DNA of 64,000 nucleotides from Burkholderia sp. SRS-W-2-2016 (GTDB lineage: Bacteria > Pseudomonadota > Gammaproteobacteria > Burkholderiales > Burkholderiaceae). The notes under the pieces are model-generated. The model did not search any database. It saw only the letters and a list, made by a program, of their open reading frames with translations, and was not told where the DNA came from. The position numbers and the translations under genes are program-made. Shown piece after piece: positions 15,469 through 24,326 of the stretch. The DNA is taken from the NCBI RefSeq assembly GCF_001931485.1, contig NZ_MSDV01000042.1, forward strand, positions 58,003 through 122,002, written 5' to 3'. The first letter of the stretch is position 1. Each line of letters opens with the position of its first letter.

Positions 15469-16707
15469 TCAAGCGCCTCGCCACGCTTCGAACATCAGGC
15501 TCGCGCAACTGCCGCCGAACCCGAATGAAACCGACATCGCCGTCTCGATGCGCGCGGCGCGCGTCGCCCGCACGAGCGGCAGGTCGCGCAGTTCCGGCTC
15601 CGGCTGATCGACCGGCGCGGTGCCGGCGATAAAACCGTCGCGCATCATCAGCAACGTATAGATCGCTTCGTGCGCGCCGCACGCGCCGAGCGAATGACCG
15701 GTCAACCCCTTGGTCGACGAAAACGCCGGCACGCCTTCCGCCGATGCGCCGAACACATCGCGCAACGCGTGCAGTTCTTCGAGGTCGCCGCGCGGCGTCG
15801 ACGGTGCATGGGTGTTCAGGTAATCGGGACGGCGGCCCGCTTCGGCGAGCGCGCCGCGAATCGCCCGCGCGATGCCCGCGGCACCGGGCGCGACCATCGC
15901 CGCGCGCTCGGTGCACGCGCCGAAGCCGCTCAGCTCCGCGTAAATCCGCGCGCCGCGTGCGAGCGCGTGGTCGAGCGCTTCGAGCACCAGCACGCCGCCG
16001 CCCGATGCGATCACGAAGCCGTCGCGCGCGGTGTCGTACGGGCGTGATGCGCTCAGCGGCGTGTCGTTGAAACCGCGCGACAGCGCGCCCATCGCGTCGA
16101 ACATCAGCGTGGTGTGGTCGTGCAGCGCTTCGCTGCCGCCGGCCAGCACGATCTGCTGACGGCCGGTCTGGATCAGTTGCAGCGCCTGGCCGAGCGCGAG
16201 CGCCGAGGTCGTACACGCGGACGACGGCGAGTAGCTGACGCCCTCGAGCCCGAACACCTGTGCGACGTTCGCCGACGCGGTGCTGCTCATCGCGTGCGGC
16301 ACCGTGTACGGCGGCAGCTTGTCGATCCCGCGCGTGTGCGCGATGGCCAGCGCCGCGTCGTAACTCGCCAGCGCGCCGACGCCCGAGCCGATCACGACGC
16401 CGGCTTCCGGCGACTGCAACGCCTGCGCGGTGAGTCCAGCGTCGTCGATTGCGTGGCGCGCCGCGTGGCACGCGAAGCGCGCGGTGTCGCCCATGAAGCG
16501 CTCCAGCTTGCGTTCGAACGGCGACTCGCCGGCCACCGACGCGACGCCCGCGACCTGCGAGCCGAAGCCGCGCTCGCGCCACGCATCGACCCGCTCGATC
16601 CGCGAGCGGCCCGCGCGCAATGCGGCCGATACGTCGCCCAGCGTATTGCCGAGACACGACACGATGCCCATGCCCGTCACGACCACGCGTTGCAGCGCGA
16701 CGCTCAT
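15469..16707 (-). CDS. Beta-ketoacyl-ACP synthase (FabF-like), divergent extra copy in aryl polyene operon
   Basis: Condensing enzyme of 412 residues with the thiolase fold and a complete Cys-His-His triad: SPSSACTTSALAL (about Cys162), NTHAPSTPRGD (about His302) and LTGHSLGACGAHEA (about His338). The second motif departs from the usual NAHGTST, with Pro and Ala in the loop, so this is a divergent paralogue. Its ATG overlaps the preceding ketosynthase stop by four bases (ATGA). APE clusters of enterobacteria usually encode two full ketosynthases plus a chain-length-factor-like protein; here there are three full ones. This copy is the likeliest addition and might prime, extend with a different specificity, or replace another enzyme. 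Confidence 0.92.
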   Translation of the reverse strand: MSVALQRVVVTGMGIVSCLGNTLGDVSAALRAGRSRIERVDAWRERGFGSQVAGVASVAGESPFERKLERFMGDTARFACHAARHAIDDAGLTAQALQSPEAGVVIGSGVGALASYDAALAIAHTRGIDKLPPYTVPHAMSSTASANVAQVFGLEGVSYSPSSACTTSALALGQALQLIQTGRQQIVLAGGSEALHDHTTLMFDAMGALSRGFNDTPLSASRPYDTARDGFVIASGGGVLVLEALDHALARGARIYAELSGFGACTERAAMVAPGAAGIARAIRGALAEAGRRPDYLNTHAPSTPRGDLEELHALRDVFGASAEGVPAFSSTKGLTGHSLGACGAHEAIYTLLMMRDGFIAGTAPVDQPEPELRDLPLVRATRAARIETAMSVSFGFGGSCASLMFEAWRGA

Positions 16708-17930
16708 CGAACGCGCCTGAAAATCAGCGACGTGTTGATGCCGCCGAACGCGAAGTTGTTGCTCATCACGTACTGCGCATCGATCTCGCGCGCGCCGCCG
16801 ACGATGTAATCGAGCGGCGCGCAGGCCGGATCGATATGGTCGAGATTGAGCGTCGGCGCGTACCAGTTGCGCTTCATCATCTCGATCGTCCACCACGCCT
16901 CGATCGCGCCGCACGCGCCGAGCGTATGGCCGATGTAGCTCTTCAGCGAGCTGATCGGCATGCGCGCGCCGAAGGTCTGCGCGGTCGCGTGGCTTTCGGC
17001 GATGTCGCCGCGATCGGTCGAGGTGCCGTGCGCGTTCACGTACGCGATCGCATCGGGCGACAGCTGCGCGTCGCGCAGCGCGAGCTGCATCGCCAGCGCC
17101 ATCGTGCCGGCGGTCGGCTGCGTCATGTGCGCGCCGTCCGAGTTGCAGCCGAAGCCGACGATTTCCGCGTGAATCCGCGCGCCGCGCGCGAGCGCGTGCT
17201 CGTACTCTTCGAGCACCAGCGTCGCCGCGCCCTCGCCGACCACGAGGCCGTCGCGCGCGGCATCGAACGGACGCGGCGTGAGGTGCGGTTCGTCGTTGCG
17301 GGTGCTGGTCGCGTACAGCGTGTCGAACACCGCGACCGCCGGCCCCGACAACTCTTCCGCGCCGCCCGCCAGCATCAAGGTCTGCTTGCCGCTCTGGATC
17401 GCCTCGTACGCGTAGCCGATCGCCTGACTGCCGGACGCGCACGCGCACGAGGTCGGGATGATGCGGCCTTTCAGATCCCAGAACAGGCTGACGTTCACGG
17501 CCGTGGTGTGCGGCATCATCTGCACGTAGCTGTTCGACGTGACGTTGCTCATCGAGCCGGTTTCGAGCATCGCGCCGAACGCGCGGATCGGCTGCACCGA
17601 ACCCGACGACGAACCGTACGCGACGCCCATCCGGCCGTCGGCGATGCTCGCATCGTCGGCGAGGCCCGCATCGGCGAGCGCGAGTTCGCTCGCGCGCACC
17701 GAGTACAGCGACACCGGGCCCATCGAGCGCACTTTCTTGCGCGGGTAATGCGCGGGCGTCGTGAAGGCCGGCAACGGACACGCGAGCCGGGTATGCAGCG
17801 CGTCGAAGTAGTCCCATTCGGCGAGCCGCCGCACCGCGTTTTCGCCGCTTCTCAGGCGCGCTTCGACCGCGTCCCAGCTGTCGCCGAACGCGGTCACGCC
17901 GCCCATGCCGGTAATCACGACGCGCTTCAT
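16704..17930 (-). CDS. Beta-ketoacyl-ACP synthase of the aryl polyene pathway (ApeR-like)
   Basis: Condensing enzyme of 408 residues. Triad motifs are complete: PTSCACASGSQAIG (active Cys about 164), VNAHGTSTDRGD (His about 300) and KSYIGHTLGACGAIEA (His about 336). The C-terminus has NNFAFGGINTSLIF. It is placed directly after the ketoreductase gene with a one-base TGATG overlap, which matches the dehydratase-ketoreductase-ketosynthase order (ApeP-ApeQ-ApeR) of characterised APE clusters; the letter assignment is by order and similarity only. It extends the polyene chain on the dedicated ACPs by malonyl condensation. Confidence 0.93.
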   Translation of the reverse strand: MKRVVITGMGGVTAFGDSWDAVEARLRSGENAVRRLAEWDYFDALHTRLACPLPAFTTPAHYPRKKVRSMGPVSLYSVRASELALADAGLADDASIADGRMGVAYGSSSGSVQPIRAFGAMLETGSMSNVTSNSYVQMMPHTTAVNVSLFWDLKGRIIPTSCACASGSQAIGYAYEAIQSGKQTLMLAGGAEELSGPAVAVFDTLYATSTRNDEPHLTPRPFDAARDGLVVGEGAATLVLEEYEHALARGARIHAEIVGFGCNSDGAHMTQPTAGTMALAMQLALRDAQLSPDAIAYVNAHGTSTDRGDIAESHATAQTFGARMPISSLKSYIGHTLGACGAIEAWWTIEMMKRNWYAPTLNLDHIDPACAPLDYIVGGAREIDAQYVMSNNFAFGGINTSLIFRRVR

Positions 17931-18655
17931 CAGATCATCCCGCCGTTCACGCCGATCACCTGACGCGTCACGTACGACGCGCCGTCGGACATCAGAAAGC
18001 TCACCACCGCCGCGACCTCGGCCGGTTGGCCGACGCGGTTCATCGGCACCGTTTTCAGCGCCTGTTCGAGCGGCATCTGTTCGAGCATGCCGGTTTCGAC
18101 CAGCCCCGGCGCGACGCAGTTGACCGTGATGTTGCGCGACGCGAGTTCGACCGCGAGCGCCTTGGTCGCGCCGATCAGACCGGCCTTCGCCGCGCTGTAG
18201 TTGACCTGGCCGCGGTTGCCGATCACCCCCGACACCGACGCGATCGTGACGATCCGGCCGCCCTTGCGCGCGCGCACCATCGGCATCGTCAACGGATGCA
18301 CGACGTTGTAGAACGCATCGAGCCCGGTCTCGATCACGACGTCCCAGTCCTCGTCGGTCAGCGCGGGGAACGCGGCGTCGCGGGTCACGCCCGCGCTGCA
18401 CACGATCCCGTAGTACGGGCCGTGGGCGGCGACATCCGCTTCGAGCACTTCGCGGCACGCGGCGCGCTCGCGCACGTCGAACTGCAGCACGCGCGCGCTG
18501 CCGCCCTGCGCGGCGATGCCGGTCGCGACCGCGTCGGCTTCAGCGCGGCCGGTACGGCAGTGCACGGATACCGCGAAGCCGTCGGCGGCCAACTTGTACG
18601 CAATCGCGCGGCCGATGCCGCGGCTTGCGCCGGTAACGAGAACACGCCGGCTCAT
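17930..18655 (-). CDS. 3-oxoacyl-ACP reductase, FabG-type SDR (ApeQ-like)
   Basis: NADPH-dependent ketoreductase of 241 residues that reduces each beta-keto intermediate in polyene synthesis. Visible motifs: the cofactor-binding TGASRGIGRAIAY (about 8-20), CSAGVT for the NAG-type segment (about 86), the catalytic Ser in IASVSGVIGN, YSAAKAGLIG (Tyr-x3-Lys, about 150-155), and the C-terminal YVTRQVIGVNGGMI. Length is typical for FabG. Its ATG overlaps the dehydratase stop by four bases and its stop overlaps the ketosynthase start by one, so it is tightly coupled within the operon. Confidence 0.94.
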   Translation of the reverse strand: MSRRVLVTGASRGIGRAIAYKLAADGFAVSVHCRTGRAEADAVATGIAAQGGSARVLQFDVRERAACREVLEADVAAHGPYYGIVCSAGVTRDAAFPALTDEDWDVVIETGLDAFYNVVHPLTMPMVRARKGGRIVTIASVSGVIGNRGQVNYSAAKAGLIGATKALAVELASRNITVNCVAPGLVETGMLEQMPLEQALKTVPMNRVGQPAEVAAVVSFLMSDGASYVTRQVIGVNGGMI

Positions 18656-19266
18656 GAGTTGAAACTCCCTTCGATAAAAGACTGGAAATCGGGCGGTTGA
18701 AACACCTTGATCACCGCTTCGGCGCAGCGAGAGTCGCCGTCGTCGATCGTGCATTCGTACGCGCCGTGGCCGGCTTCGCTGCGTAGTAGTTCGGTGACCT
18801 GAATGCGCAGTTGCGCGCCGGCGCGAAACGCGGGTTGCGACGCCTCGTAGCTGCGCGAGCCGAGCAGCACGCCGGGACGCGCATGGCCGCCGCCGCGCAT
18901 CGCCAGCAGCGCGACGTGCGCGGCGATCGCCTGCGCCATCAGCTCGATGCCGATCCACGCGGGCATCGCGCCGTCGGCGTCCGCGTACCACGCATGCGGG
19001 TCGACGCTCGCGGATGCGCTGAGCGTGGTGTCGGCGAAGGTCTCGACCGCGTCGAGCAGCAGCATGCTGCCGCGGTGCGGGATGATCGATTCGATCGACT
19101 GGCGGGCGAGGGTTTCGAGGCTGGGCGGCACGCTGCTGGTTTGCTCGGTGCCGCCTGGCTCGACGCGGCCTGGCTCGACGCGCGCCGGGGCGACGGCGGC
19201 CTGTTCGACGCGATCTGGCGCGCCGCCAGCTGTCTGCGAGTTGGGTGACGAAGTCGCCATGCGCAT
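18652..19266 (-). CDS. 3-hydroxyacyl-ACP dehydratase, hotdog fold (ApeP-like)
   Basis: Predicted 204-residue dehydratase forming the double bonds of the polyene. The hotdog domain starts near residue 60 with SIIPHRGSMLLLDAVE, where the His matches the catalytic His of FabZ-like enzymes, followed by PAWIGIELMAQAIAAHVALL (the central helix, with Glu as the second catalytic residue). About 55 N-terminal residues are low complexity, Gln/Ala/Pro-rich with RVEPGRVEPG repeats, and are absent from typical family members. The start at 19266 overlaps the upstream ketosynthase stop (TGATG); the ATG at 19260 is an alternative. Confidence 0.9.
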   Translation of the reverse strand: MRMATSSPNSQTAGGAPDRVEQAAVAPARVEPGRVEPGGTEQTSSVPPSLETLARQSIESIIPHRGSMLLLDAVETFADTTLSASASVDPHAWYADADGAMPAWIGIELMAQAIAAHVALLAMRGGGHARPGVLLGSRSYEASQPAFRAGAQLRIQVTELLRSEAGHGAYECTIDDGDSRCAEAVIKVFQPPDFQSFIEGSFNS

Positions 19267-20450
19267 CACCGGGCCAGAATCAAACTGACATTGCTGCCGC
19301 CGAACGCGAACGAATTGCTCATCGCGTACTGCGTGCCGGCGCCGCGCGGCAACGCGCGCGAGCCCTGCACCAGATCGAGCGCGGGCAGCGCCGGATCGGC
19401 GTCGCCGTCCCACAGATGCGGCGGCAGGTTCGCGTCGTCGCGTGCGAGCGCGAGCCACGCGAAGCCGAGCTCGGTCGCGCCGGCCGCGCCGAGCTGGTGA
19501 CCGGTCAGCGGCTTGGTGCCGCTCGCGGCGACGCCGCCGGGGAACACCCGCGCCATCAGATGCGCTTCCATTTCGTCGTTCTTCTGCGTGGCCGTCGCGT
19601 GCAGATTCACATAGCCGAGCGCCGACGCCGCGATCCCCGCATCCGCGAGCGCGTCGCGCAACGCGAGTTCGCCGCCCACACCCCGCGGGTCCGGCGCGGA
19701 AATATGATGCGCGTCGCTCGACTCGCCTAGCCCCGCGAGCCGCACCGCCGCTTCGTCGCGGCTCATCAGGAACACGGCCGCGCCCTCGCCGACGTTGATC
19801 CCGCGCCGGTTACGGCTCATCGGATTGGTGCGCGTGCTGCTGGTCGACTCCAGCGACGCGAAGCCCTGCACCGTGAGTTCGCATAACGAATCGACGCCGC
19901 CGACCACGACCGCGTCGCACAACTGCAATTGCAGCAGCCGGCGCGCGGACGCGAACGCCTTCGCGCTCGACGTGCACGCGGTCGAGATCGTGAACGCCGG
20001 CCCCTGCACGCCGAGCGCGGCGGCCGCGAACGGCGCGGCGGTGCCGATTTCCATCTGCCGGTAGTTGAAGTTCTCCGGCAACTGGCCCGCCTGCGCGTGA
20101 TAGACGAACGCGGTTTCGGCCGCCTCGATGCCCGACGTGCTGGTGCCGAGCACCACGCCGATCCGCTCGGAGCCGTAGCGCTCGCGCGCCGCTTCGATGG
20201 CCGGCGCGATCTGCGCGAGCGCGGCGAGCAGCAGCCGGTTGTTGCGGCAGTCGTAGCGCGCCAGATCGGCGCGCGGCGCGAGTTCGAGCGGCGTGAGCAC
20301 GCTGCCGACGAACGCATCGCCGATCCCCGTATGGACCGGCCCCATGCCGGGCGATTGCGCGGCGGCGAGCGCCGGCACGATCGCGTCGACGTCGCCGCCG
20401 AGCGCGTTGATCATGCCGAGCGCGTGTAGATAAACCGATGGCGCTTTCAT
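19266..20450 (-). CDS. Beta-ketoacyl-ACP synthase of the aryl polyene pathway (ApeO-like)
   Basis: Condensing enzyme of 394 residues. The triad is ISTACTSSAKAFASA (active Cys about 159), NLHATATQKNDEMEAH (His about 292) and KPLTGHQLGAAGATE (His about 327); the HATATQKND form and NYRQMEIG differ from FabF and are typical of APE ketosynthases. In characterised systems this subunit pairs with a chain-length-factor-like partner (ApeC), which here would be the first gene of the operon. Its stop overlaps the dehydratase start by one base and its start overlaps the MMPL gene stop by four. GAGGGCGGC serves as the ribosome binding site. Confidence 0.93.
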   Translation of the reverse strand: MKAPSVYLHALGMINALGGDVDAIVPALAAAQSPGMGPVHTGIGDAFVGSVLTPLELAPRADLARYDCRNNRLLLAALAQIAPAIEAARERYGSERIGVVLGTSTSGIEAAETAFVYHAQAGQLPENFNYRQMEIGTAAPFAAAALGVQGPAFTISTACTSSAKAFASARRLLQLQLCDAVVVGGVDSLCELTVQGFASLESTSSTRTNPMSRNRRGINVGEGAAVFLMSRDEAAVRLAGLGESSDAHHISAPDPRGVGGELALRDALADAGIAASALGYVNLHATATQKNDEMEAHLMARVFPGGVAASGTKPLTGHQLGAAGATELGFAWLALARDDANLPPHLWDGDADPALPALDLVQGSRALPRGAGTQYAMSNSFAFGGSNVSLILAR

Positions 20451-22972
20451 GCCGCCCTCCGTGATTCCGATGACTTCGCGCCTGGCTTGCGCGCGGGCGT
20501 TGCGGTTGGCATCCCCATCGGCGCGAGCAGCACCGACACCAGGATCCCGAGCGCGAGCGTCGCGCCGAAGCTGCGCAGCGCCGGCATCGCGCTCATCGCG
20601 AGCATGCCGAACGACAGCAGCGTGGTGGCCGCCGACAGCAGCACCCCGGTCCACACCGCGCCGAGATCCGCCGCGGCGCGCAGACAGCCTTCGCGCAGAA
20701 ACACCGCATAGTTTGCGCCGACGCCGAGCACCAGCATCAGCGCGAGCCAGTTGAACAGATTGAGCGGCACGCCCGCGTAGCCGAACACCGCGAGCGCGAC
20801 GCCGACCGCGAGCACCACCGGCAGCGTGGTCGCGATGCCGCCGCGCACGCGATAGCGCAGCATCAGCAGCGCGCCGACGACCAGCAGCGCGCCGCCGAGC
20901 CACCAGCCGCTATCCACCCGATATTCACCGAACAGCTTCGATACGCTGGCGGCTTTGTCGACGAAGACCACGCCGGGCAGGCCGTGCGCGAGCGCGACCA
21001 GTGCGGCGGCGTTGTGCGCGGTTACGCGTTGGGGAATGACGACGGCGGCGTAGCCCGCGGTGTTTGCCGTGTTCGCGGCGTGCGCAGGAGTCTGCGCGTT
21101 CACGCTTACCGCGCCGAGCCACAGATGCCGGTACGGCTGCGACCACGGCAGCGCGAGCCACTGATCGACCGTCAGCGGCGCCTGCGGCTTTGCGTACGCG
21201 GCGAGCCACGCGTCGGCGACTTCGTCCTTGAAACCCGCTTGCAGCAACGTCGCGCGCAACGCGGCCGGGTCGTTGAACACGTGCTGCGCGAGCAACGCGC
21301 GATCTTCGTTCTGCCGCTGTGCCGACGGCACGAACTGCGCGACCGACTGATAACCGCCGACCGCATCCGCGCCGCCGTCGAGCGCATCGAGCTTCGAGCC
21401 GAGCGCTTCCGCGCGCTGCAACACCGCTTCGGGCGTATCGCCGCGCACGACGAAAAACTGCGCGCTGTTATCGACGCCCACCGCCGCGCGCACGGTGTCC
21501 TCCTGCGCGACCAGCGACGCATCGCGCTGGATCAGCAGATGGATGTCGTCGTCGCTGGTCAGGCGCAGCCAGCCTGGCACTGCAGTCAGCAACAGCAGCG
21601 CCGCGACCAGCCACGCGCGCTTGCCGGCAAGCAGGCGCTGCCAGTGCGCGAGCAGTCGCGCGGCGCCGTCGAACACCCGCTGCGGACTACGCTTCGGCGC
21701 GCGCGTAAGCAGCGTGGGCAGCAGCCATAGCACCGACGCGAACGCGGTCACGATGCCGGCAATCGCGAAGCACGCGATCTGCTTGAGTGCCGGGAACGGC
21801 ACCCACATCAGGATCGCGTAGCCGAGCAGGCTGGTCGCCAGCGCGACCGTCAGCGCCGGGCGCACCGTGCGCGCGCCGCGCCGCGCATCCCAGTCGCGGC
21901 CCGCGCCGAGATAGACGACGAAGTACTGGATCGAATAATCGACGGCCTCGCCGATCAGGCTCGCACCGAACACCAGCGTCAACAGATGCAGCTTGCCGAA
22001 GATCAGCAGCGTGGCGGCAAGCGCGCAGACGATGCCGAGCGCGGTCGACACGAAGCCCAGCAGCAACAGACGCGGCGAGCGGAACACCCACAGCATCAGC
22101 AGCGCGATCCCGCACAACGACGCGATGCCGATCAGGTGCACTTCGCGTTCGGACGCGCTGCGCGCCGCTTCCGCGTAGAACACCGCGCCGGCGCGCGCGA
22201 CCGTCACGTCGGGAAAACTTTGGCGCAACGCGCTTTCGGCGTCGGCGAGCGCCACGTGGACCGCGCGCTGGGTTTTCGTTTCGTACGCCGAACCGGGCAG
22301 CGTCGCGACCAGCAGCACGCTGGTCGTCGCGCTCGGCCCGTCGCCCTGATGCGAGACCAGCAGGTTGTCCTCGACGGTCAGATTCGATGTCGCGAGCGGC
22401 AGGCCGCCGAGCCAGCGTTGCAGCCAGCCGAACGGATCGTCGGCGAGCGGCGTGGTGAGGCCGCCTTGCAGCGGACTGTAGAGGCGCTGCGCGAGCAGGT
22501 CGTGCAGCGCGGTCGTGTCTGCTTGCGCGTTGGCTTTTGCGTTGGGTTGCGCATCCGGCTGCGCGAGCGTCGCGCGGTCGGCCGGCGTCAGTAGACCGAA
22601 GCGATACGGCAGATACAGCGCCGCGATCTGCGACAGATCGAACGGCGGCAACTCGGCGGTCACCGAGCCGAACGCGCCGCTCTTTTGCAGCGCCGCGCCG
22701 AGCTGCTTCGCGGCCGCTTTCGCGTGCGTGTCGTCGTGGCTCGTGACCAGCAGCACCGTGCGATCGCCGAGCGCGCTCGCGAGCGTGTCGACCGCTTTTT
22801 CGGCGACCGGGTCCGCCTCGGTCGCGGGCAGCAGCGCGAGCAGATTGGTTTCGAGCGGCGCGGGGCCCGCGAAGCGCCAGCCGCAATAGAGCGCCGCCAG
22901 CAGCGCGAGCACGAGCCATGCGGCGCGCACGCCCCATGTCTGTTTCGCCCTGCGCTGTTGCGGCAGGTCCAT
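20447..22972 (-). CDS. MMPL/RND-family exporter of the aryl polyene operon (ApeM-like)
   Basis: An inner-membrane transporter of 841 residues with the MMPL/SSD layout: one N-terminal helix (about 17-36), a large periplasmic domain, a five-helix block (about 275-435), a second periplasmic domain, and a final five-helix block (about 690-815). GEAVDYSIQYFVVYLGAGR (about 342) is the conserved Asp-Tyr proton-relay region of the first block; the second block has VGANYAVFLREG, where Asp is replaced by Asn. It probably extracts the finished aryl polyene lipid from the inner membrane and hands it to the LolA-like carrier encoded immediately upstream. Its ATG overlaps the LolA-like gene's stop by one base. 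Confidence 0.92.
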   Translation of the reverse strand: MDLPQQRRAKQTWGVRAAWLVLALLAALYCGWRFAGPAPLETNLLALLPATEADPVAEKAVDTLASALGDRTVLLVTSHDDTHAKAAAKQLGAALQKSGAFGSVTAELPPFDLSQIAALYLPYRFGLLTPADRATLAQPDAQPNAKANAQADTTALHDLLAQRLYSPLQGGLTTPLADDPFGWLQRWLGGLPLATSNLTVEDNLLVSHQGDGPSATTSVLLVATLPGSAYETKTQRAVHVALADAESALRQSFPDVTVARAGAVFYAEAARSASEREVHLIGIASLCGIALLMLWVFRSPRLLLLGFVSTALGIVCALAATLLIFGKLHLLTLVFGASLIGEAVDYSIQYFVVYLGAGRDWDARRGARTVRPALTVALATSLLGYAILMWVPFPALKQIACFAIAGIVTAFASVLWLLPTLLTRAPKRSPQRVFDGAARLLAHWQRLLAGKRAWLVAALLLLTAVPGWLRLTSDDDIHLLIQRDASLVAQEDTVRAAVGVDNSAQFFVVRGDTPEAVLQRAEALGSKLDALDGGADAVGGYQSVAQFVPSAQRQNEDRALLAQHVFNDPAALRATLLQAGFKDEVADAWLAAYAKPQAPLTVDQWLALPWSQPYRHLWLGAVSVNAQTPAHAANTANTAGYAAVVIPQRVTAHNAAALVALAHGLPGVVFVDKAASVSKLFGEYRVDSGWWLGGALLVVGALLMLRYRVRGGIATTLPVVLAVGVALAVFGYAGVPLNLFNWLALMLVLGVGANYAVFLREGCLRAAADLGAVWTGVLLSAATTLLSFGMLAMSAMPALRSFGATLALGILVSVLLAPMGMPTATPARKPGAKSSESRRAA

Positions 22973-23817
22973 CACGGCGCTCCGAACAGGTTGCGCTCGG
23001 CCGGCGTCGGTTCGGCGACGGCCGCGCTGTGCGCGAAGTCGAGCTGCGTAACGTCGCCGTTCGCGAGCGTGATGCGCAGGTTTTGCAGATAGTCGCCGCC
23101 GCTCATCTCGAGACCCTTGATCGATTGCGCGAGCTGCGGCTGGTTCGGCGTGAGATGCATCCGCCATTGCGCGGCGCTACCCGCCGCGCTCACGTCGAAT
23201 TGCGAGTACAGCGCGGACAGATCGCCGCCGAGCATCGCGCGCATCATCTTCGAGACCTGCGCGACGCCGCGCGTGCCCTGCGCGCTATGCGTGCCGACGC
23301 GCTGGCCGGCCGCGTTCAGCTGGGCGACGCCGGCATCGGTGATCACATAGGTGGCCTTGTACGGCGTGTCGATCTGCCAGATCACGCCGCGCTCGCGATA
23401 GAACAGCAAACTGCCGCTGCTGACGAGCGGCTGCTTCATCGCGGCGAGCGTTTGGGTCTGCGTGAATTGCGCGCGCACGCCCTTCGGTTCGGCGAGATGC
23501 GCGGCGATCTGGGAGACGAGTGCGGGGTTGTTTGCGGTTGGTGTTGCGGCAGCGTTTGGGGCCGCGCTTGCGGCTACTGTTGCGGCTGCATTAGCTGCGG
23601 CGCCGGCTGGGCCTGCCGCGTTAGCGGCAGCGGCCGGCCATGCGAGCGCGCCCGCCACGGCGACCACACCCATCGCGCTCATCGCGCGCAATGCGAGCGC
23701 CCCTGCCCCGCCGATCCAACCGGTCAACCCGATCGCACCGATCTCACGCATCGCATGCTGCGCGCGCATCGCAACCGCCGTATGCCACGCGGCAGCTCCC
23801 GCCGCGCGTCGCTTCAT
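22972..23817 (-). CDS. LolA-like periplasmic lipid carrier of the aryl polyene operon (ApeL-like)
   Basis: A 281-residue product. The C-terminal 185 residues resemble LolA: IAAHLAEPKGVRAQFTQTQTL, SGSLLFYRERGVIWQIDTPYKATYVIT and the beta-rich remainder. LolA proteins carry lipidated cargo across the periplasm; in APE clusters this one likely receives the polyene lipid from the MMPL exporter. The first 95 residues are unusual: a long leader with two hydrophobic stretches (about residues 25-40 and 45-65) and an Ala/Asn-rich linker, so the export signal may begin at an internal Met. The start at 23817 (MKRRAAGAAAW) overlaps the thioesterase stop by four bases; an ATG four codons upstream is possible. 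Confidence 0.88.
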   Translation of the reverse strand: MKRRAAGAAAWHTAVAMRAQHAMREIGAIGLTGWIGGAGALALRAMSAMGVVAVAGALAWPAAAANAAGPAGAAANAAATVAASAAPNAAATPTANNPALVSQIAAHLAEPKGVRAQFTQTQTLAAMKQPLVSSGSLLFYRERGVIWQIDTPYKATYVITDAGVAQLNAAGQRVGTHSAQGTRGVAQVSKMMRAMLGGDLSALYSQFDVSAAGSAAQWRMHLTPNQPQLAQSIKGLEMSGGDYLQNLRITLANGDVTQLDFAHSAAVAEPTPAERNLFGAP

Positions 23818-24266
23818 CGCTGTCCCCATACACGCTCCAGCTTTTCGATCACCACCGGCGGCGACACGAATTGCAGCTCGTGGCTCGCGGCATCGACCGC
23901 GACCTGGATCGTGTAGCCCTTCGTGAGCCGCGTGCCGGTCGCGGAATCGACGATTTCATACGCTATTTTCAGGCGGTTTTCGTATTCGAGCAGGTGCGCG
24001 CGCACTTCCAGCGTCTGGCCGTAGACGGCCGGCTTCACGTACTTCAGATGCGCCTCGACGATCGGCCACACATAGCCGGACGCCTCCATCTCGCGATAGT
24101 CGTAATCGAACGCGCGCAGCAGCGTCGCGCGGCCCATTTCGAAGTACTTCAGATAATTGCCGTGCCAGCACACGCTCATTGCGTCGACGTCGTGAAACGG
24201 CACTTCGACGGTCGTGCTCGCGCTCAGCAGGTGGGGTACGGTCGGCACTTTCGGGGCCTCGATCAT
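23814..24266 (-). CDS. Acyl-CoA/ACP thioesterase, 4HBT hotdog family (ApeK-like)
   Basis: Cytoplasmic thioesterase of 150 residues with the YbgC-type start: VEVPFHDVDAMSVCWHGNYLKYFEMGR (about residues 20-46), where Asp in HDVDAM and His in WHGNY are the catalytic and substrate-positioning residues. It probably releases or edits polyene chains on the ACPs. It starts 60 bases after the glycosyltransferase-acyltransferase gene; GGAAAC lies before the ATG. Its stop overlaps the LolA-like gene's start. Confidence 0.92.
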   Translation of the reverse strand: MIEAPKVPTVPHLLSASTTVEVPFHDVDAMSVCWHGNYLKYFEMGRATLLRAFDYDYREMEASGYVWPIVEAHLKYVKPAVYGQTLEVRAHLLEYENRLKIAYEIVDSATGTRLTKGYTIQVAVDAASHELQFVSPPVVIEKLERVWGQR

Positions 24267-24326
24267 CCGTTGTTTCCTTTGCGATAGTGGTCCGGCAGTG
24301 CGCGCGTTACGACGCGCGTGCGCGGG

